From positions 61,817,701 to 61,881,700 of the forward strand of contig OY288247.1 in assembly GCA_958450325.1 (NCBI GenBank): a DNA stretch of 64,000 nucleotides, given 5' to 3'. Shown here piece after piece: positions 11,693 through 24,228 of this stretch (positions are counted from its first letter, which is position 1; each line of letters opens with the position of its first letter). Position numbers and translations under genes: made by a program. The notes under the pieces were generated by a model, which was not told where the DNA came from, did no database searches, and saw nothing but the letters and a program-made list of their open reading frames with translations. Source of the stretch: Agrostemma githago (Eukaryota; Streptophyta; Magnoliopsida; Caryophyllales; Caryophyllaceae).

Positions 11693-12111
11693 GAAAATAT
11701 GAAAAATAAAGAATGAAGGGAAAACAGAGGAAGAAAGAGGGCGGAATGAGTATGAAGCAGGCACTTTAGATAAGGAAGCCGACTGTTCCTAAGGAACAGT
11801 GGCAAGGGTGTTTCTCTCTTTTTAAGAGTTAAAGATACATTCTAACATACATATAGCTAAATGTTGGCTTCTGGAGTATGTTTTTGTTGATTTTATTTGT
11901 TAATTTGTGTGGTTTAATGTTCCATTTCTCATGAGATTTTGAGATATATGGCATGAAACTCGGTTATTGGTTCAATTTTTGCATTATTGACGAGTATTAG
12001 CTTTTAACTTTGGGCCCGACCCAGACCTATCGGATCCGGGTCCGGGTCTGGGTCCAAGGTGAGGATAACGGATCCAGAGCTAACCCGTTGCCATCCCTAG
12101 CTATGAGCATG
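11693..12111. other. Intergenic DNA between Athila and the LINE
   Basis: No gene found. At 12010-12105 there is GGGTCC/GGATCC-rich sequence ending in CCGTTGCCATCCCTA, which resembles one end of a hAT-type non-autonomous element (TAGGGATGGCAA on the other strand). A matching second end was not found. Confidence 0.35.
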
Positions 12112-12125
12112 AGAAATGGAAGGTC
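12112..12125 (+). repeat. Target-site duplication, left copy (LINE)
   Basis: AGAAATGGAAGGTC here is identical to 15678-15691 and directly precedes a T-run, which is the poly(A) tail of a minus-strand LINE. This is the signature of target-primed reverse transcription. Confidence 0.9.
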
Positions 12126-12455
12126 ATTTTTTTTGAACTCCCAAACCGGGATTTAGTGAATTCCATTCAAATCAGCCTCAACTATACACACAAAAGTCGG
12201 AGGTATAACATCCTCCCCAAAACACATATTTGGAACAACGTCAAAATCAAAATGAGCAATAGCATGAGCTAAACTATTAAAATGGCGTTTCATAAATAAC
12301 CATGACACTTCCTCAAAGGCATCAAGTCTCTTACGTATTGTATCACAGGTCGCGAAAATTTCATGTCACCCTTCGGTATTCTTGACCATAATGTCAACCA
12401 CCTATTTGTAATCGATCTCAAGCTCGACCCTCCGGTAACCGCATTGGACCGCTTC

Positions 12456-14255
12456 CTAGATTGCTTCAATAAGAGCTAATGCCTCCGTTTCCCGAACCTC
12501 AAGGACTTCCTTCATCCTCCTCGCTTTCGCCCACATCACCCTCCCCTCCTCGTCTCGACAGACAATACCCATTCTCGTACCCCAACCTTCCTTCACCCCA
12601 GTATCGCAATTAAGCTTAACCCACCCCGGCCTCGGGCACGCCCATTCCCTTTCTACCTCCTGGTTCTCCCGACCCTCCCTCTCATCGGTGCTCGTACTCA
12701 CCCTAATCGCCTCGTCCCTCTCCAACACTTCCACACGGCCCAACGTCTCCTCCTCTCTAATCCTCTTTTCCTCAAACACCCACTTGTTACGGGCTTCCCA
12801 AATCGACCAACACACCATCATAAATCTCTCCATGTCCCCCTCGGTATACTCCCTCCACAGGTCCTCCACCCACTCCCTCACCCTCTCGTGCCCATTTTCC
12901 TTCTTTATCTCCACCCCCAACCCACCCAACCACCCACACCCCTTAGCAAGATGGAGACAAGTCTCCACCTCACATAAGCACAACAGACAAGTTGAATCGA
13001 AAGAGTTCATTTGGGAAGCTAAGTTACCTTTCGTCAGGATCGCCTCCATGCAAAATTGCCAAAAGAAAACTTTGACATGAGGTATAACATTAGCTTTCCA
13101 AATTCGATTCCACAACCATCTTCCCTTCTCAACATTAGATGGTCCCTCATCTTCGACCCAGCCCCCCATAAGCTTCTTATAAGCCAAACGAACCGAGTAT
13201 ATACCATCCTTCTCAAGATCACAACACCACACATCCCTATCCCCCCTCATATTCACTTGCATATTAGCGATAAGATCTCGATCCACAGGTAAGAAGAGCG
13301 AATTAAGCTTACCCATATCCCACATTTCACCATGAGGGTCAAAAAGCTCGGCCACCCTTATCCCTCTATCCTCCTCCCTAGATACGGTCATAATATATCT
13401 ACTCGGCCCACCCTTCACCCACGGATCCCCCCACACCATAGTCTCCATCCCATCCTCAATCCGCCTGCAAGCACCCCTGAAAAACACCGATCGAGCCTCC
13501 CATATGCTTCTCCACGTGTAGCTTGGATTCCGCCCTAACTCCGCCTCATGAAAAGGCCTATCAGCAAAGTATCGGGCTTTGAGCACTCTCCCCACCAACC
13601 TCTCATCATTAGTCATTAACCTCCAAGCTTGCTTACCAAGAAGAGCCATGTTGAAATTATGATAATTTTTAAAGCCTAACCCCCCCCCCCCCAAATGCTT
13701 AGGCTTACAAAGATTCTTCCAAGCAATCCATGAAATCTTTCGTTTCCCATTATTCGGCCCCCACCAAAACTTCGAGATTATGGATCTTAATTCATCACAA
13801 AAAAAGTTAGGTAGCTTGAAGACACTCATAGAATAATTAGAGATCGATTGGGCCAAAGCCTTTATCAGAACCTCTCTACCCGCCTTCGAAAGAAACATGC
13901 CCTTCCAACCCTGTAACTTCTTAATCAACCGATCCCGAATATACCTGGTAATGACATGTCTCGATTGACCCACAACAGTAGGCAACCCAAGATACTTACT
14001 CGGATGCTCCACGTCCTGCACCCCCAACACTCCCGCCATCTCCCCCTTTCGCTCATCACTTGTCCCATATCTAAAAGAAGCAGTCGTTTTCTTAAAATGC
14101 ACCACCTGACCCGAAGCCTTCTCATATCTCTCCAAAATCTCACGCACCCGCAACGCCTCATTCACCTTTGCCTTGACAAAGAAAATACTATCATCAGCAA
14201 ACAACAAATGGGTAACCCTCGGGGTACCTCGAGCAACCTTAATCCTATGAATCAT
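12456..14255 (-). pseudogene. LINE RT C-terminus, zinc-binding region and RNase H
   Basis: One long open minus-strand frame. It begins at the RT catalytic box (LLFADDS, about 14185-14205), continues through the KYLGLP and GGLGFKN blocks, then the zf-RVT region with LWNRIWKANVIPHVKVFFW (about 13050-13110) and its Cys/His cluster. It ends in an RVT_3 RNase H: WVKLNCDTG with the first acidic residue and RETEALAL with the second. The open length of 599 codons is notable for a dead element and suggests a fairly young insertion. A run of C at 13681-13691 lies inside. Confidence 0.9.
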
Positions 14256-15195
14256 CCCCTCTCCGTCGCCCGTCTCATTAGATTGGAAAGCACCTCCGCA
14301 TAAAGAATGAATATGTAAGGTGAAAGGGGATCACCCTGCCTAAGCCCCTGACTTGGAGCAAACTCCCTCGTTGGCTTCCCGTTAATAAGCACATCAAAAG
14401 ACACAATCGAAACACACAACATCACTCTATCCACCCACCGAGAATCAAACCCCATCCTCACCAAAACCCTCTCCAGAAAGCATCATTCCACTCTGTCATA
14501 GGCCTTCGACATATCCAGCTTCAGGGGCCATGTGTCCCCCCACTCTTGGTATTCTTCATATGATGGAACATTTCAAAAGCAACCAGAATATTATTCAAAA
14601 TCTGACGACCCAGGGTAAAAGCACTTTGATTCTCAAACACCACCTCTCCTAAAAAGAGCTTCAACCTATTCGCTAGAACTTTTGATACCAACTTATACAC
14701 TGCATTACAAAGACTAATCGGACGATATTCACCCATGTTGTTCGGCCCCTTCACCTTAGGAATGCGAACAATATACATTTTATTACATTCCCTCGGCATC
14801 TCGCCTCCGCGAAGAATTCACAGCACCAAAGAAACCACCCTCTCCCCGACAGTATGCCAATAAATCTGGTAGGAAAGATCATTCATCCCATCCGACCCCG
14901 GTGCCTTCAGAGGATGCATATGGTCTAAAGCTCTCACAACCTTCTCCTCAGAATAATTTGCATAAAGCATCATATTCATCCGAGTCGTATCAATCCCATC
15001 AAGCGAATCCTCAAAGTCTCTCGGATCCCTTGACGTAAAGAGCATCCTGAAATAATCGCAGGCCACCCTCTCAATCTTGACTAGACCTTCCCGCCTCCTA
15101 CCCCCCTCATCCTCGATCATCAAAATAGTGTTCCGACGCTTTCGCTGCCCTGCCTTTTGGTGGAAAAATTTAGTATTTCGATCCCCTCCTTTCAA
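14256..15195 (-). pseudogene. LINE RT N-terminal half, broken into three frames
   Basis: Contains the PKAPGSDG-like fragment (LKAPGSDGMND, about 14870-14920), the GEYRPISLCN block (about 14705-14735), the LDMSKAYDRVE block with the first catalytic Asp (about 14490-14525, in a shifted frame) and GLRQGDPLSPYIF (about 14305-14345). Breaks are a stop at 14815-14817, a frameshift near 14522, a stop near 14487 and a frameshift near 14258. All blocks are in the canonical L1 order. Confidence 0.88.
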
Positions 15196-15199
15196 CCAA

Positions 15200-15677
15200 A
15201 TAGCCCTTAAGCGTTGCCGCTAATATGACTCATCTTGCCTAGTCAGTCTAGCGATATCCCTGACCAATTGCTTCCTCTCGCTCACATTTCTCCTACTCCT
15301 GCCCCCCTCTCTCAATTTGCTCCAGCCTTTTGCGCTTTCTCCTCATCCCCCGCATCAATTTCCCTATACTCGTACCCTTCCAGGCTAACAACTCAGTACA
15401 TACGGTTATCCCACGAAACACATCATCTCCTAGCTCCCACGCCCTCTTAATCACTTCCTCACACCCACTCTCTCCCACCCAAACTTGCTCAAACCTGAAT
15501 AACCTCTTCCCCTCAGATCATCCTCTCTCTCGATTCACCTCAAGTCTTATAGGCACATGGTGAGACTACTCTCTAGTTAAGTGATATAATCTAGTCCTAG
15601 GAAACAAATCAAGCGAGCTATCGTTCCCAAAAACCCGATCAAGTCTACTCTGCCGATTATACTCCTCCAGCTGCCCA
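15200..15677 (-). pseudogene. LINE endonuclease C-terminal remnant and linker
   Basis: Minus-strand fragments resemble the end of an AP-type endonuclease: a RLDRVFGN-like stretch near 15600-15640, followed by coiled Arg/Glu-rich linker sequence. Stops interrupt every frame. The element ends at 15677, next to the right target-site duplication. Confidence 0.6.
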
Positions 15678-15691
15678 AGAAATGGAAGGTC
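15678..15691 (+). repeat. Target-site duplication, right copy (LINE)
   Basis: Exact second copy of AGAAATGGAAGGTC, marking the 5' end of the minus-strand LINE. Sequence to the right is the pre-insertion upstream region of AIR9. Confidence 0.9.
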
Positions 15692-15986
15692 GTTGGTGTT
15701 TGGCGAAAGTGGTCCACCATGTATTGTTTAAATTTCACTTTAATAACTTTAACCCGCAGTCTACTACAGGAAAGTGAGAGTGGGGCCGGGGAGTATGCAT
15801 TATGCAACTGCTTCTCTTCTCTTCTCTGTCTGAGTAGTCAGTGTTGTCAGTACACTTTACCAGGCAGGCAGCATATCTTCCTTTTACACACATACACATA
15901 CTCTCTCGTTGAACTGCTTTCCATGGAACCCTAGCCCATCTCACCATTTTCCTTCATCTCCTCTCTCTCTCTCTAATACTCTACGG
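15692..15986 (+). promoter_or_regulatory. AIR9 proximal promoter and 5' leader
   Basis: This short interval separates the LINE from the first recognisable splice donor. A TTTAAAT box at about 15726-15732 is the best TATA-like element. Downstream is pyrimidine-rich leader sequence with a (CT)n tract at 15958-15974, common in plant leaders. The leader contains a minimal upstream ORF, ATG at 15923 with TAG three codons later. The transcription start is inferred, not seen. Confidence 0.45.
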
Positions 15987-16409
15987 GTAATTTACTCACT
16001 CTCACTAGTCACTACTATCTTCTTCTTCTTCTTCTTATTTTCTTTCCCAACTTCCTTATATATATATATATATATTCTACTTGCCTTGTTCCTTTAGCCT
16101 GTGTTTTGGGGGTTCCGTTAACGATTGCTTACTCTTGTTCTCCAACATAAGGACTTATGAATTACTCCGTATGACTTATGTGTTGTGATATACTGATACA
16201 TGCATTATTATTTGGGTAGGTAGGTAGAGACATCATTGTTTCTTTATTTGTTACTACGACTTTTTTATTTCATTTGATTTCGTGGCGCTTTCAATTGATT
16301 GATTGCTCCTCTTTTTAAATTACTATCCCATTATTGGATGGATGGATGGATGGTAGCTTTGAAAACAATGTCACACCACTTAGGCTGATTAATGACTGTC
16401 TTGTACCAG
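15987..16409 (+). other. Probable 5'-UTR intron of AIR9
   Basis: A GT donor after CTACGG at 15987 and an AG acceptor (TTGTACCAG) ending at 16409 bracket AT-rich sequence with a TA dinucleotide run (about 16056-16074) and a GGAT tetranucleotide run (16334-16353). The coding exon begins just downstream. Removing this intron discards the upstream ATG at 16334, whose frame is unrelated to AIR9. Confidence 0.5.
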
Positions 16410-16416
16410 GACTCAA

Positions 16417-17178
16417 ATGGATGACCTTGCCAAATCTAAGCATCCAGTTTCTCAATTACTACAGCAAATGCAAGGGGAAGAAACACCCGGGGCTAAACCA
16501 CCCGTTTCATTGTCAGCTAACAAGAGGGCGGAAGCAAAAGCCGCTCAGGTTGTAGCCAAGACGGGTGTAAGACGGACCTCCCACAGTTCAAATGCCGTAC
16601 CTGTGACCAACAGAAAGAGTACCACTGCTGGATCGGTAATGACTGATAAACAACATCAGCCTGTGGGGGGAAAAAAGACTGCTTCTTCTGTTTCCGCTCC
16701 GTTGAGAAAATCGTTGCCAGAAATGAGTGCCTCTGTGAATTCTGGTAGTAGCAAGACTCTGAATTCTTCGGGTGTTGTGGAAATGAATAAGTCGGGGTCG
16801 GGGCCGGTTTCACCTGGTGCAAGAATGATGAAAACACCTATTAGTAGTGCTCCCAGTAAGAATGATTCTGCTAAGAAGCTCTCATTTTCACGTGCTGGAT
16901 CTTCTTCTACAAGGAAATATGGTTCCTCGTCAGTGGAGAGTATAACCAGCAGCATGAGTAGAAATTTGGTTCGCACTCCTATTAAGAGCGAATTGAAGAA
17001 AGTCAAGGGTTCTTCACCTTTAGCTCGCTCACCATCGTTAAGTGGGCATAGCTCTTTCTCTACGTCAAGGGATCGGAGTTCAAGCTTATCTGGGCGAAAG
17101 AAAGTAGCCACCCCTGAACATCAGGATTCTCGCTTCATAGTTCTGCCTCAAGTGGAGGTTAAAGCTGGTGATGATGTG
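16417..17178 (+). CDS. AIR9: AIR9 exon 1: basic Ser-rich N-terminal domain
   Basis: Residues 1-254, one exon ending in phase 0. It starts MDDLAKSKHPVSQLLQQ and is strongly enriched in Ser, Lys, Arg, Thr and Pro, with no predicted fold. In AIR9 proteins this basic Ser-rich region binds microtubules. SP, TP and RS dipeptides are frequent, which would fit regulation by mitotic or proline-directed kinases (inference). The exon ends in the acidic KAGDDV stretch that precedes the LRRs. Confidence 0.9.
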
Positions 17179-20100
17179 GTATGTTGCTGATCACGTTTTA
17201 TGTGGAATACCATAGTTGCTATGTGTCGGCGTTTTTGCTTTTTCATGACCGTCTGTGATGCATATCTCAGTTTTCGACATCAATATCTTTGCTGCAATGA
17301 ATTGGTGGGTCTGAACATCTTTCACTCAGAACCATCTTCCAAACTTCAAAGGTCAAAGAACATGGATATGCAACTCTATGCGACTTATGTCAGCTGGACT
17401 TTTATGGGGTGGGAATATTAGAATTTATTATCTCTCCCATTCTAAATGATGTTCCACATTACTTTTGGGAAATAAATTAAGAAGAATGTGAATATGTGGA
17501 GGAAAATGAAGGTGGAGAAAAAATTGTGGGGTTACAAATAATAGATAAAACATATACTCCCCCCGATTTTTATTTATCTATTCTGTTTCCTTATTGGGCT
17601 GAAACATCCCTATTTCTATTTTGGGAAATAAACACGTGGTCTAGAATTACCCTTACATTTCTCTCTCATCCTTCTTCTCTTTTGAGCCACACATTCCTAC
17701 CCCCTTGTTTTTCACCCAAAAGTCAAATGGGAAGATAGATAAAAATCGGAGGGAGTACTTGGAAGGAAAGTAGTAGAACATGTTTGTGAATGACCCTAAA
17801 TAGAATTGTGGAACATCTTTAAGAAGGGGAGGGATTACTTACTACAGAACACTTCTTTTTCTTTGCCTCTTTTATATCTTTGCTATGTATATTCTTCCTG
17901 CTGTTGTTTCTTTTTTGTCAACTCTTTTTCCGTTAATTGTTTGCATTGCTCTTTTTCTTGTCTTTTCTCCCTTTTCCTAAATCTTTCTGCCTTTACTTTT
18001 TTTCTCCACCTTATCACATGACTTATTTTAGCTGGCGTCAACAGTTCCACTATTTTGGGGGTAAGGCTTTGTTGTTGAAACATTAGGAGTAACTTGCATT
18101 TACAATTCATCGTGGAGTTGTTTAAGTTTTTATTTAGACAGTGGGTTATACTTCCTTGTTTTGTCACTCAAAATATTGTCCAACCAGTTGATCAATGACC
18201 ATGTATGCTGCCTTATTGCTAACCATGTCTAACAAGTGAAAATAATCCTTAAATTTGATGTAAATCAGGAGAGATCACGTACCTAAGAGACTACTTTGTG
18301 TTTTCGCGATCATTTTAATCTCTAGACTGCTCTTTGTCTAAAGCTTGACTTGTCTCTAAGCACGATTTTGTAAATTTGGTATTGTATAATGTTTTTCGGA
18401 GGGAGTTATCTGATTGTAAGTATTGGGTGGATTTAGTGGAATTCCTATTTTTTTCTTCTGGATTTTATTGTCAGATACTCACATACTTTTAGATTTACTT
18501 ATGTATGGTGCACACTTTATAGTGATATGATATCATAGTACTTATCTTCTCTGATTTTTCTCTTCTGTGGTTTCACCATTCAAGATTCACATGTTATCTG
18601 GTATAATAGTCGTTTCATGCTCCTTTTTCAGAGGCTAGATCTCAGAGGCCGAAAAATCCGCAGTCTGAATGGAAGTGGAATGAATTTAGCTCAAAATCTA
18701 GAGGTACCTATTCTTCATTTTGTGTATGATCCCCTTATGCTCATGATTTTATATATCTGTGCAACACACCTGCCAGACTGCTAAGGATTTGAACCTTACC
18801 GGACATATTTTGAATTGCGTATAGCACTGCCAAAAAATCCCATATTTGGCCATATCTGACTAGTACTTCCGATATGTGACCGTTATGGCTTATACTTGAC
18901 TGAAACAAGCATGATACAAAAGAAACCTTCATAGGTTGGGACATTGGATGTGCCACCTGGTCATAGTGTGACCCTGTGATTCTCCATCATCACTACTTGT
19001 TTTCTGAAACTTGGATTTAATTTGATGCTTAAGATTTCAGTTTTTGCAAGTCAAGTATTCTAGTTTCCCAGTAGTGTACTTTGATTTAAGAGTTATGCTA
19101 TAAGCAAAGATCTACATTAACTTTCCGATACTATATGCAATGATAACCGTAAGTTTATGCACTTATTGCTTGATTGCTGTAACGTTATAGATGGTTTGAT
19201 ACAACTTGCTTTTGGACGTCTCCTTTTCTCTTTATAAGAGGATATTAATTAAAGGACACCAAGGGGCGTGGCGCTCTTGTACATAAGGACACGAGAGCTC
19301 AACTCATCCTGGAAACAAGAGCTTGCCATAAACACTCTCAGCTTCTCAATTTTCCATGAGTAATCTTATCTATGAAGTGATGAAAACTCAAGTAGTTATC
19401 CAAGTAGACTACCGAGCTCTACTTGTACAGTAACTTCAAAGAGTGAATTTGAAATCTTGATGCATAGAGGCAACATCATCAGATATACTATGATGTGCAT
19501 GTACATTCATGTCATGTGAGAAATGTAGTAAATCATTACGAAGTAGCATGGGTTGGTAAACGTTTGGCTAGAACTTCCAATTCCCAATAAAATGAAGTAC
19601 TATGTAGCAACAATAACACCCCACTTCCTCAAGGGCTCTCGTAAATTGTGGCGCAAGAGGTGGTGGATGTAAGCTACCTTACCCTTGTGTTTAGCAACAC
19701 ATTTTTTTTTGGTTTGCGATGAGCTTGATGTATTTTATATCTGTACCTCGCTAGTGTACAAGGATGTCGTTGTGTATTCCGAGGGTTGAACCCATTGATT
19801 ATGGTTCTAGGGTAAGTTTAGTTAACTATAGTCTAATTTTTGGCAAATATGTTAGAGCTTGACTAGACTTAGGGTAACATTATCAATCAGATTTTACAAA
19901 GTCTTAAGACTCTGCCACCTCAGCTTTCCACTCACTTTTATTATTTGTTTATTGCTCAGACTCTCCTCAGACTTTATACATTATCCGTCAGACTTTGCTC
20001 AGACTCACCTTACCCTTTTTTGATAAAAAAAATTAATCAATTTGGTTTAGTTTGTGATTAAACAATTACAATTTACTTGTTTTGTACAAACCACTTACTT

Positions 20101-23100
20101 ACTTTACTATTTAGTTTAATTAAAAACTTTAACTTGTTTTATTTTAAAGTTGTTGGTTTTTGTGTGATATACAAAAACACGGGTAGACGATCTTAAGGAC
20201 TTCGTTCATATAATAGGTCCGGATGATTTACGATATTTTAATTATGTTTTACTTACATTAATTTACGATATTTTAATATTATTGTGTTTAATTACGTTCA
20301 CTTAATTAATTAAGTGAAATTAGTTGATTAAGTGTTTATTTAAGTAATTATTTTGTACGTTAAATTGGGTAATTATGTATTTTATTAGTTAAATATGTAC
20401 TTCGTATTTAATAGGTTTATTAGGGGTCGAGGATTAATTGATTTCCTCTGTCTGATTCATTTATTTATCTTTGATTAATTTTTTTATCACAAATAATATA
20501 AAAGGTAAAAAAAATGATCGAGACGGTAAAAAAATTAAGAATAGATGGACAATTAAAGATAGAAGTGAGACTTTAAAAACAATAGAAAATAAAAAAAATA
20601 TATAAATACGAGTCATTTATCGGATAATATGTCGAGAAATATGTAAAATAAGTCATGACCCCACAAAAGTCTTAAGTTGAGTCTTTAAAATTCAAGACTC
20701 AACTTAAGACTTTGGTACTTTATTGGTAGACCCCACACGAATCTTAAGACAAGACTCACCTCAAGACTACCAATAATCTTCTCAAGTCTTAAGACTTACT
20801 CAAGACTATCAAAAATCTTAAGACTTTCCTCAAAATTTTGCAACATTATTGGTAAGACTCACATGAGTCTTGAGACAAGACCCCTCAAGACTCACCTCAA
20901 GACTACCAATAATCTTACCCTTAGATGCAACTAAGCAATTAACAAAAATATGATAAGTGAGTAACTATGACTGTTGAACTTGATGATTAAACTAAAATAG
21001 TTAACTATCCAAAACTAAAACTAACAAATGCAAATGAGGTAAAAACTATCAAGAGAGGCGTCAAGCGATTTACAGGGTGTTGACATGCTAGTGTCAACAG
21101 TTAAATAAGTAAGCAATTTATATAAACTGAGTTGAGAGTAATTAGAATAAGGCAAAGGCTGATAAAGGGTAGGGATTCTCTCGAGGCTCATGCCTCCGTA
21201 ACTCCGTTGTTGTCCCTAAGCCAAAATAAAAAGAATAGGTAACAAAAAACGACTCAAAAATGCAGTTGATTATGCATTTCAATGCATGTTGAGAAAATGC
21301 AAGCAAAATGCTGGAATGGAGGCCACTCTGGCAGCAAACTAGTGCCTAAGAAGAGTCCAAAGCAAGCCTAAATTAAAGTGGGGTGAAATATGTAGACATC
21401 AGAGCTAACGCGAGAATTGGGTTTGGCGAGCTATCGCACCTGTAATAGGCATCTAAATATAGTTTTAAATGATAATTTAGTTGCAAGTTATGACGCATTG
21501 AAACCGAATTTCCAATGACTCACGTCTTTTGTTTGACAGTTTGTTTATCTCAGAGACAATCTTCTGTCTTCACTAGAAGGAATTGAAGTATTGACGAGAG
21601 TAAAGGTAATGCTTTTCTTATGAAATTTGATAAGATTCCTGAAACAGCTCGTTCAGTGCCGATTATTGTAGCTACTTGAAATTTGTAATTTGAAGGTACC
21701 CTTTTTGTTATCTTGGTGACTAAATGATGATGTTTCTTACCAGGTTCTTGATTTAAGTTTTAATGATTTCAAAGGGCATGGATTTGAGCCACTTGAGAGC
21801 TGTCAATTCTTACAGGTCTCATTCTTGTAGATCCTGCATTATAGCAACTTGTTTAGTTTGCTATGGCGCTGTCCTGATAAAGTGCCTGTTTTTTTGTCTA
21901 GCAACTCTATCTTGCTGGAAATCAGATTACTTCACTTTCAACTCTTCCCGAGCTACCTAGTTTAGAGGTTAGCAGGCTTGGTTTGTGTGACGCTTCACAC
22001 TTTTGCACACGTCCTCACACATCATTGTTTTTGAATTGATACATGTGCACTTGTATTTTTCCTTTGGTCTTATATTTTGCAGTTTCTTTCTGTCGCACAA
22101 AACAAACTAAAATCACTATCAATGGCTAGCCAACCTCGGCTACAGGTTTGTTTCTGTGTTGGGAGTAATTTACATCTCCATAAATGTCTTGATTTGCTTT
22201 ATTATGGGAATGCTTCTAATGTCACTATCTTCAGGTATTGGCTGCAAGCAAAAATAAAATATCATCTCTGAAGGGGTTTCCGCATTTGCCAGTTCTCGAG
22301 GTTTGCTTTTTTGTTGTTGTTGCATGTTAAAATGTCACGTTGTTAATTTGGAAGCGATCGTGCTGTCCTTTTGAAATAATTTATTTTGAAGAATGTTAAT
22401 TTTTCGATAGCATGTTAAACCATCAAGCACATGGAATACCATTAGGCAATAGAGGGTTACCACTGCAATGAAAAAATTCGTAAGATTTTTAGCCTTGCAT
22501 CAGAAATGCTGCTTGGCTAAGCGGCTGAAATTAGCAACCCAAATAGGAAGAGGCTGCAGTTTTAGGATTCTATATGAGTAATTGTTGATACCTACAATAT
22601 TTATTCAACGATTTGATTTCTGCTGATTTAGCCACACAAATCAAACAATGTTGGCCTTAAATTTCTATTGATAATTATAGATTCAGTGGTTAAATGTCAA
22701 GGCTTGTGGGCGTCTTTGCTATATTTACGGTTCTCGTTTTTGCCCCTAATTAAAATTTTCAACAATTATGTGCCCCATGCTCCACTCTAAATGTTCTGGC
22801 TCCACCAGTATAGGAAGTGCATTAAAATAAGCTTCTACTTCGTAAGAGTAGAACACCTGGAAACATCACTGAATTAAGGATCTTCCATTATTTTACCTAG
22901 TTTGATTACGAGAGTAGTTAGTTTACCTAAGTTGTTTAGCAATCATTAGTTTTATTGCTTACCGAATTAAGGATCTTCAATTATTGTTAGTATAAATTGG
23001 CGTGAGATGCATCAATTGTTATCATCTAGTTATCAGTTATGAGTTGTTTTAATATGATTGTTGTTTGCGAACAAGCTTTGAAGATAGTAAAACTTGGTAA

Positions 23101-24190
23101 AGAGGAAGGCTAAATAAAAATGATTTTCTCTTATCATAATGTTACTGTACAAGCAGTTTTTTTATACACAATCTAATGTAACATATCTATGATTAAGATG
23201 GTAAAATATCTACAACCAACTTGTAACAAACTGAATAACTGACTGGTACTAATCACACATCAGTGACTCAACATATTCTGCGGCAGACTAGTGCAGTATG
23301 CATTCCCATATATGTACTTCAATTTCTTCAAACCACCTATCCTTGGTCTTGTCCCTTACTACCCACAAACTACCTAGTTTAGGAATATAATAAGGACTTC
23401 ATAAGTTGTTATTTTAGTAGGTCTTAAATACACGACACTTTTGGACTTACCATTGTTATCGATAAGGCTAATTTATTTTATGATTGTTTCACCTTCTTTT
23501 AACCTCTTCACATATCTGTTCTTGGTGTTATTTTCAAATGCAGCATTTACGAGTTGAGGAGAATCCCATCCTTCGACTGCGTCATTTAGAAGCAGCATCT
23601 ATTTTACTTGTTGGTCCTACATTAAAGAAATTTAACGATAAAGGTAAGTTACATGTGATACTGTCATCTTTATAGTTTCGTTGTCTTGATTTGTTGTATA
23701 TCTAATTCCTATACTTTATTTTGAGGATTAAGATCTGTCTAAGGAAGAGGTCGCCGTTGCCAAACGTTACCCAGCTCATACCGCTCTCTGTATCAAGGAA
23801 GGTTGGGAGTTCTGCGTGCCGGAGCTTGCTTTAGGTTAGTTTTTTTTGGGTATATTGTCAACAGTAGCATTATTTTGAGTATCATTTAGGCAGAATTGTG
23901 GACGGGGATGTATTTTTCAAGATCAAACGGACTCTTTGTATCATCAAAGGTTGTGATCTGTCTTAATTCCTCCATAGAAATAATTAATAAAAATAATAAA
24001 TAGTAAATAATAATAATAATTTTTATTATTAATATTATTAATGATTGATATTATTAATAATAAATACGAGTAATAAATAACATTAATAATATTAATAATT
24101 AATAATAATATTAATAATAATAATATTAATTTATAATATTAATATTAATTAATAATAATAATTTATATAATAATAATACGGAGTAATAAT

Positions 24191-24228
<38 letters not shown>

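Larger units (their letters stand above)
12126..15677 (-). mobile_element. L1-type LINE, 5'-truncated, inactive
   Basis: Minus-strand non-LTR retrotransposon. Read 5' to 3' on its own strand it holds the tail of the endonuclease, RT, a zf-RVT zinc-binding region and a C-terminal RNase H-like (RVT_3) domain, then a short poly(A) that appears as T8 at 12127-12134. It lacks ORF1 and most of the endonuclease, as expected of a 5'-truncated insertion. Perfect 14-bp duplications flank it. The coding region has several frameshifts and stops, so it is dead. It lies immediately upstream of the AIR9 leader, in opposite orientation. Confidence 0.92.

Noticed and set aside
12010..12105. hAT-type MITE end
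   Set aside because: One end resembles TAGGGATGGCAA, but no second end or 8-bp duplication was found, so it is not listed as an element.
12456..14255. 599-codon ORF as a host gene (RNase H-like protein)
   Set aside because: Domains and target-site duplications show it is the 3' half of a LINE, not a host gene.
16334..16555. Alternative upstream AIR9 start at the GGAT repeat
   Set aside because: The ATG lies in the probable 5'-UTR intron and its frame does not match the AIR9 frame that begins at 16417.
16656..17111. 151-codon minus-strand ORF
   Set aside because: Antisense of AIR9 exon 1, whose Ser-rich codons leave the other strand open.
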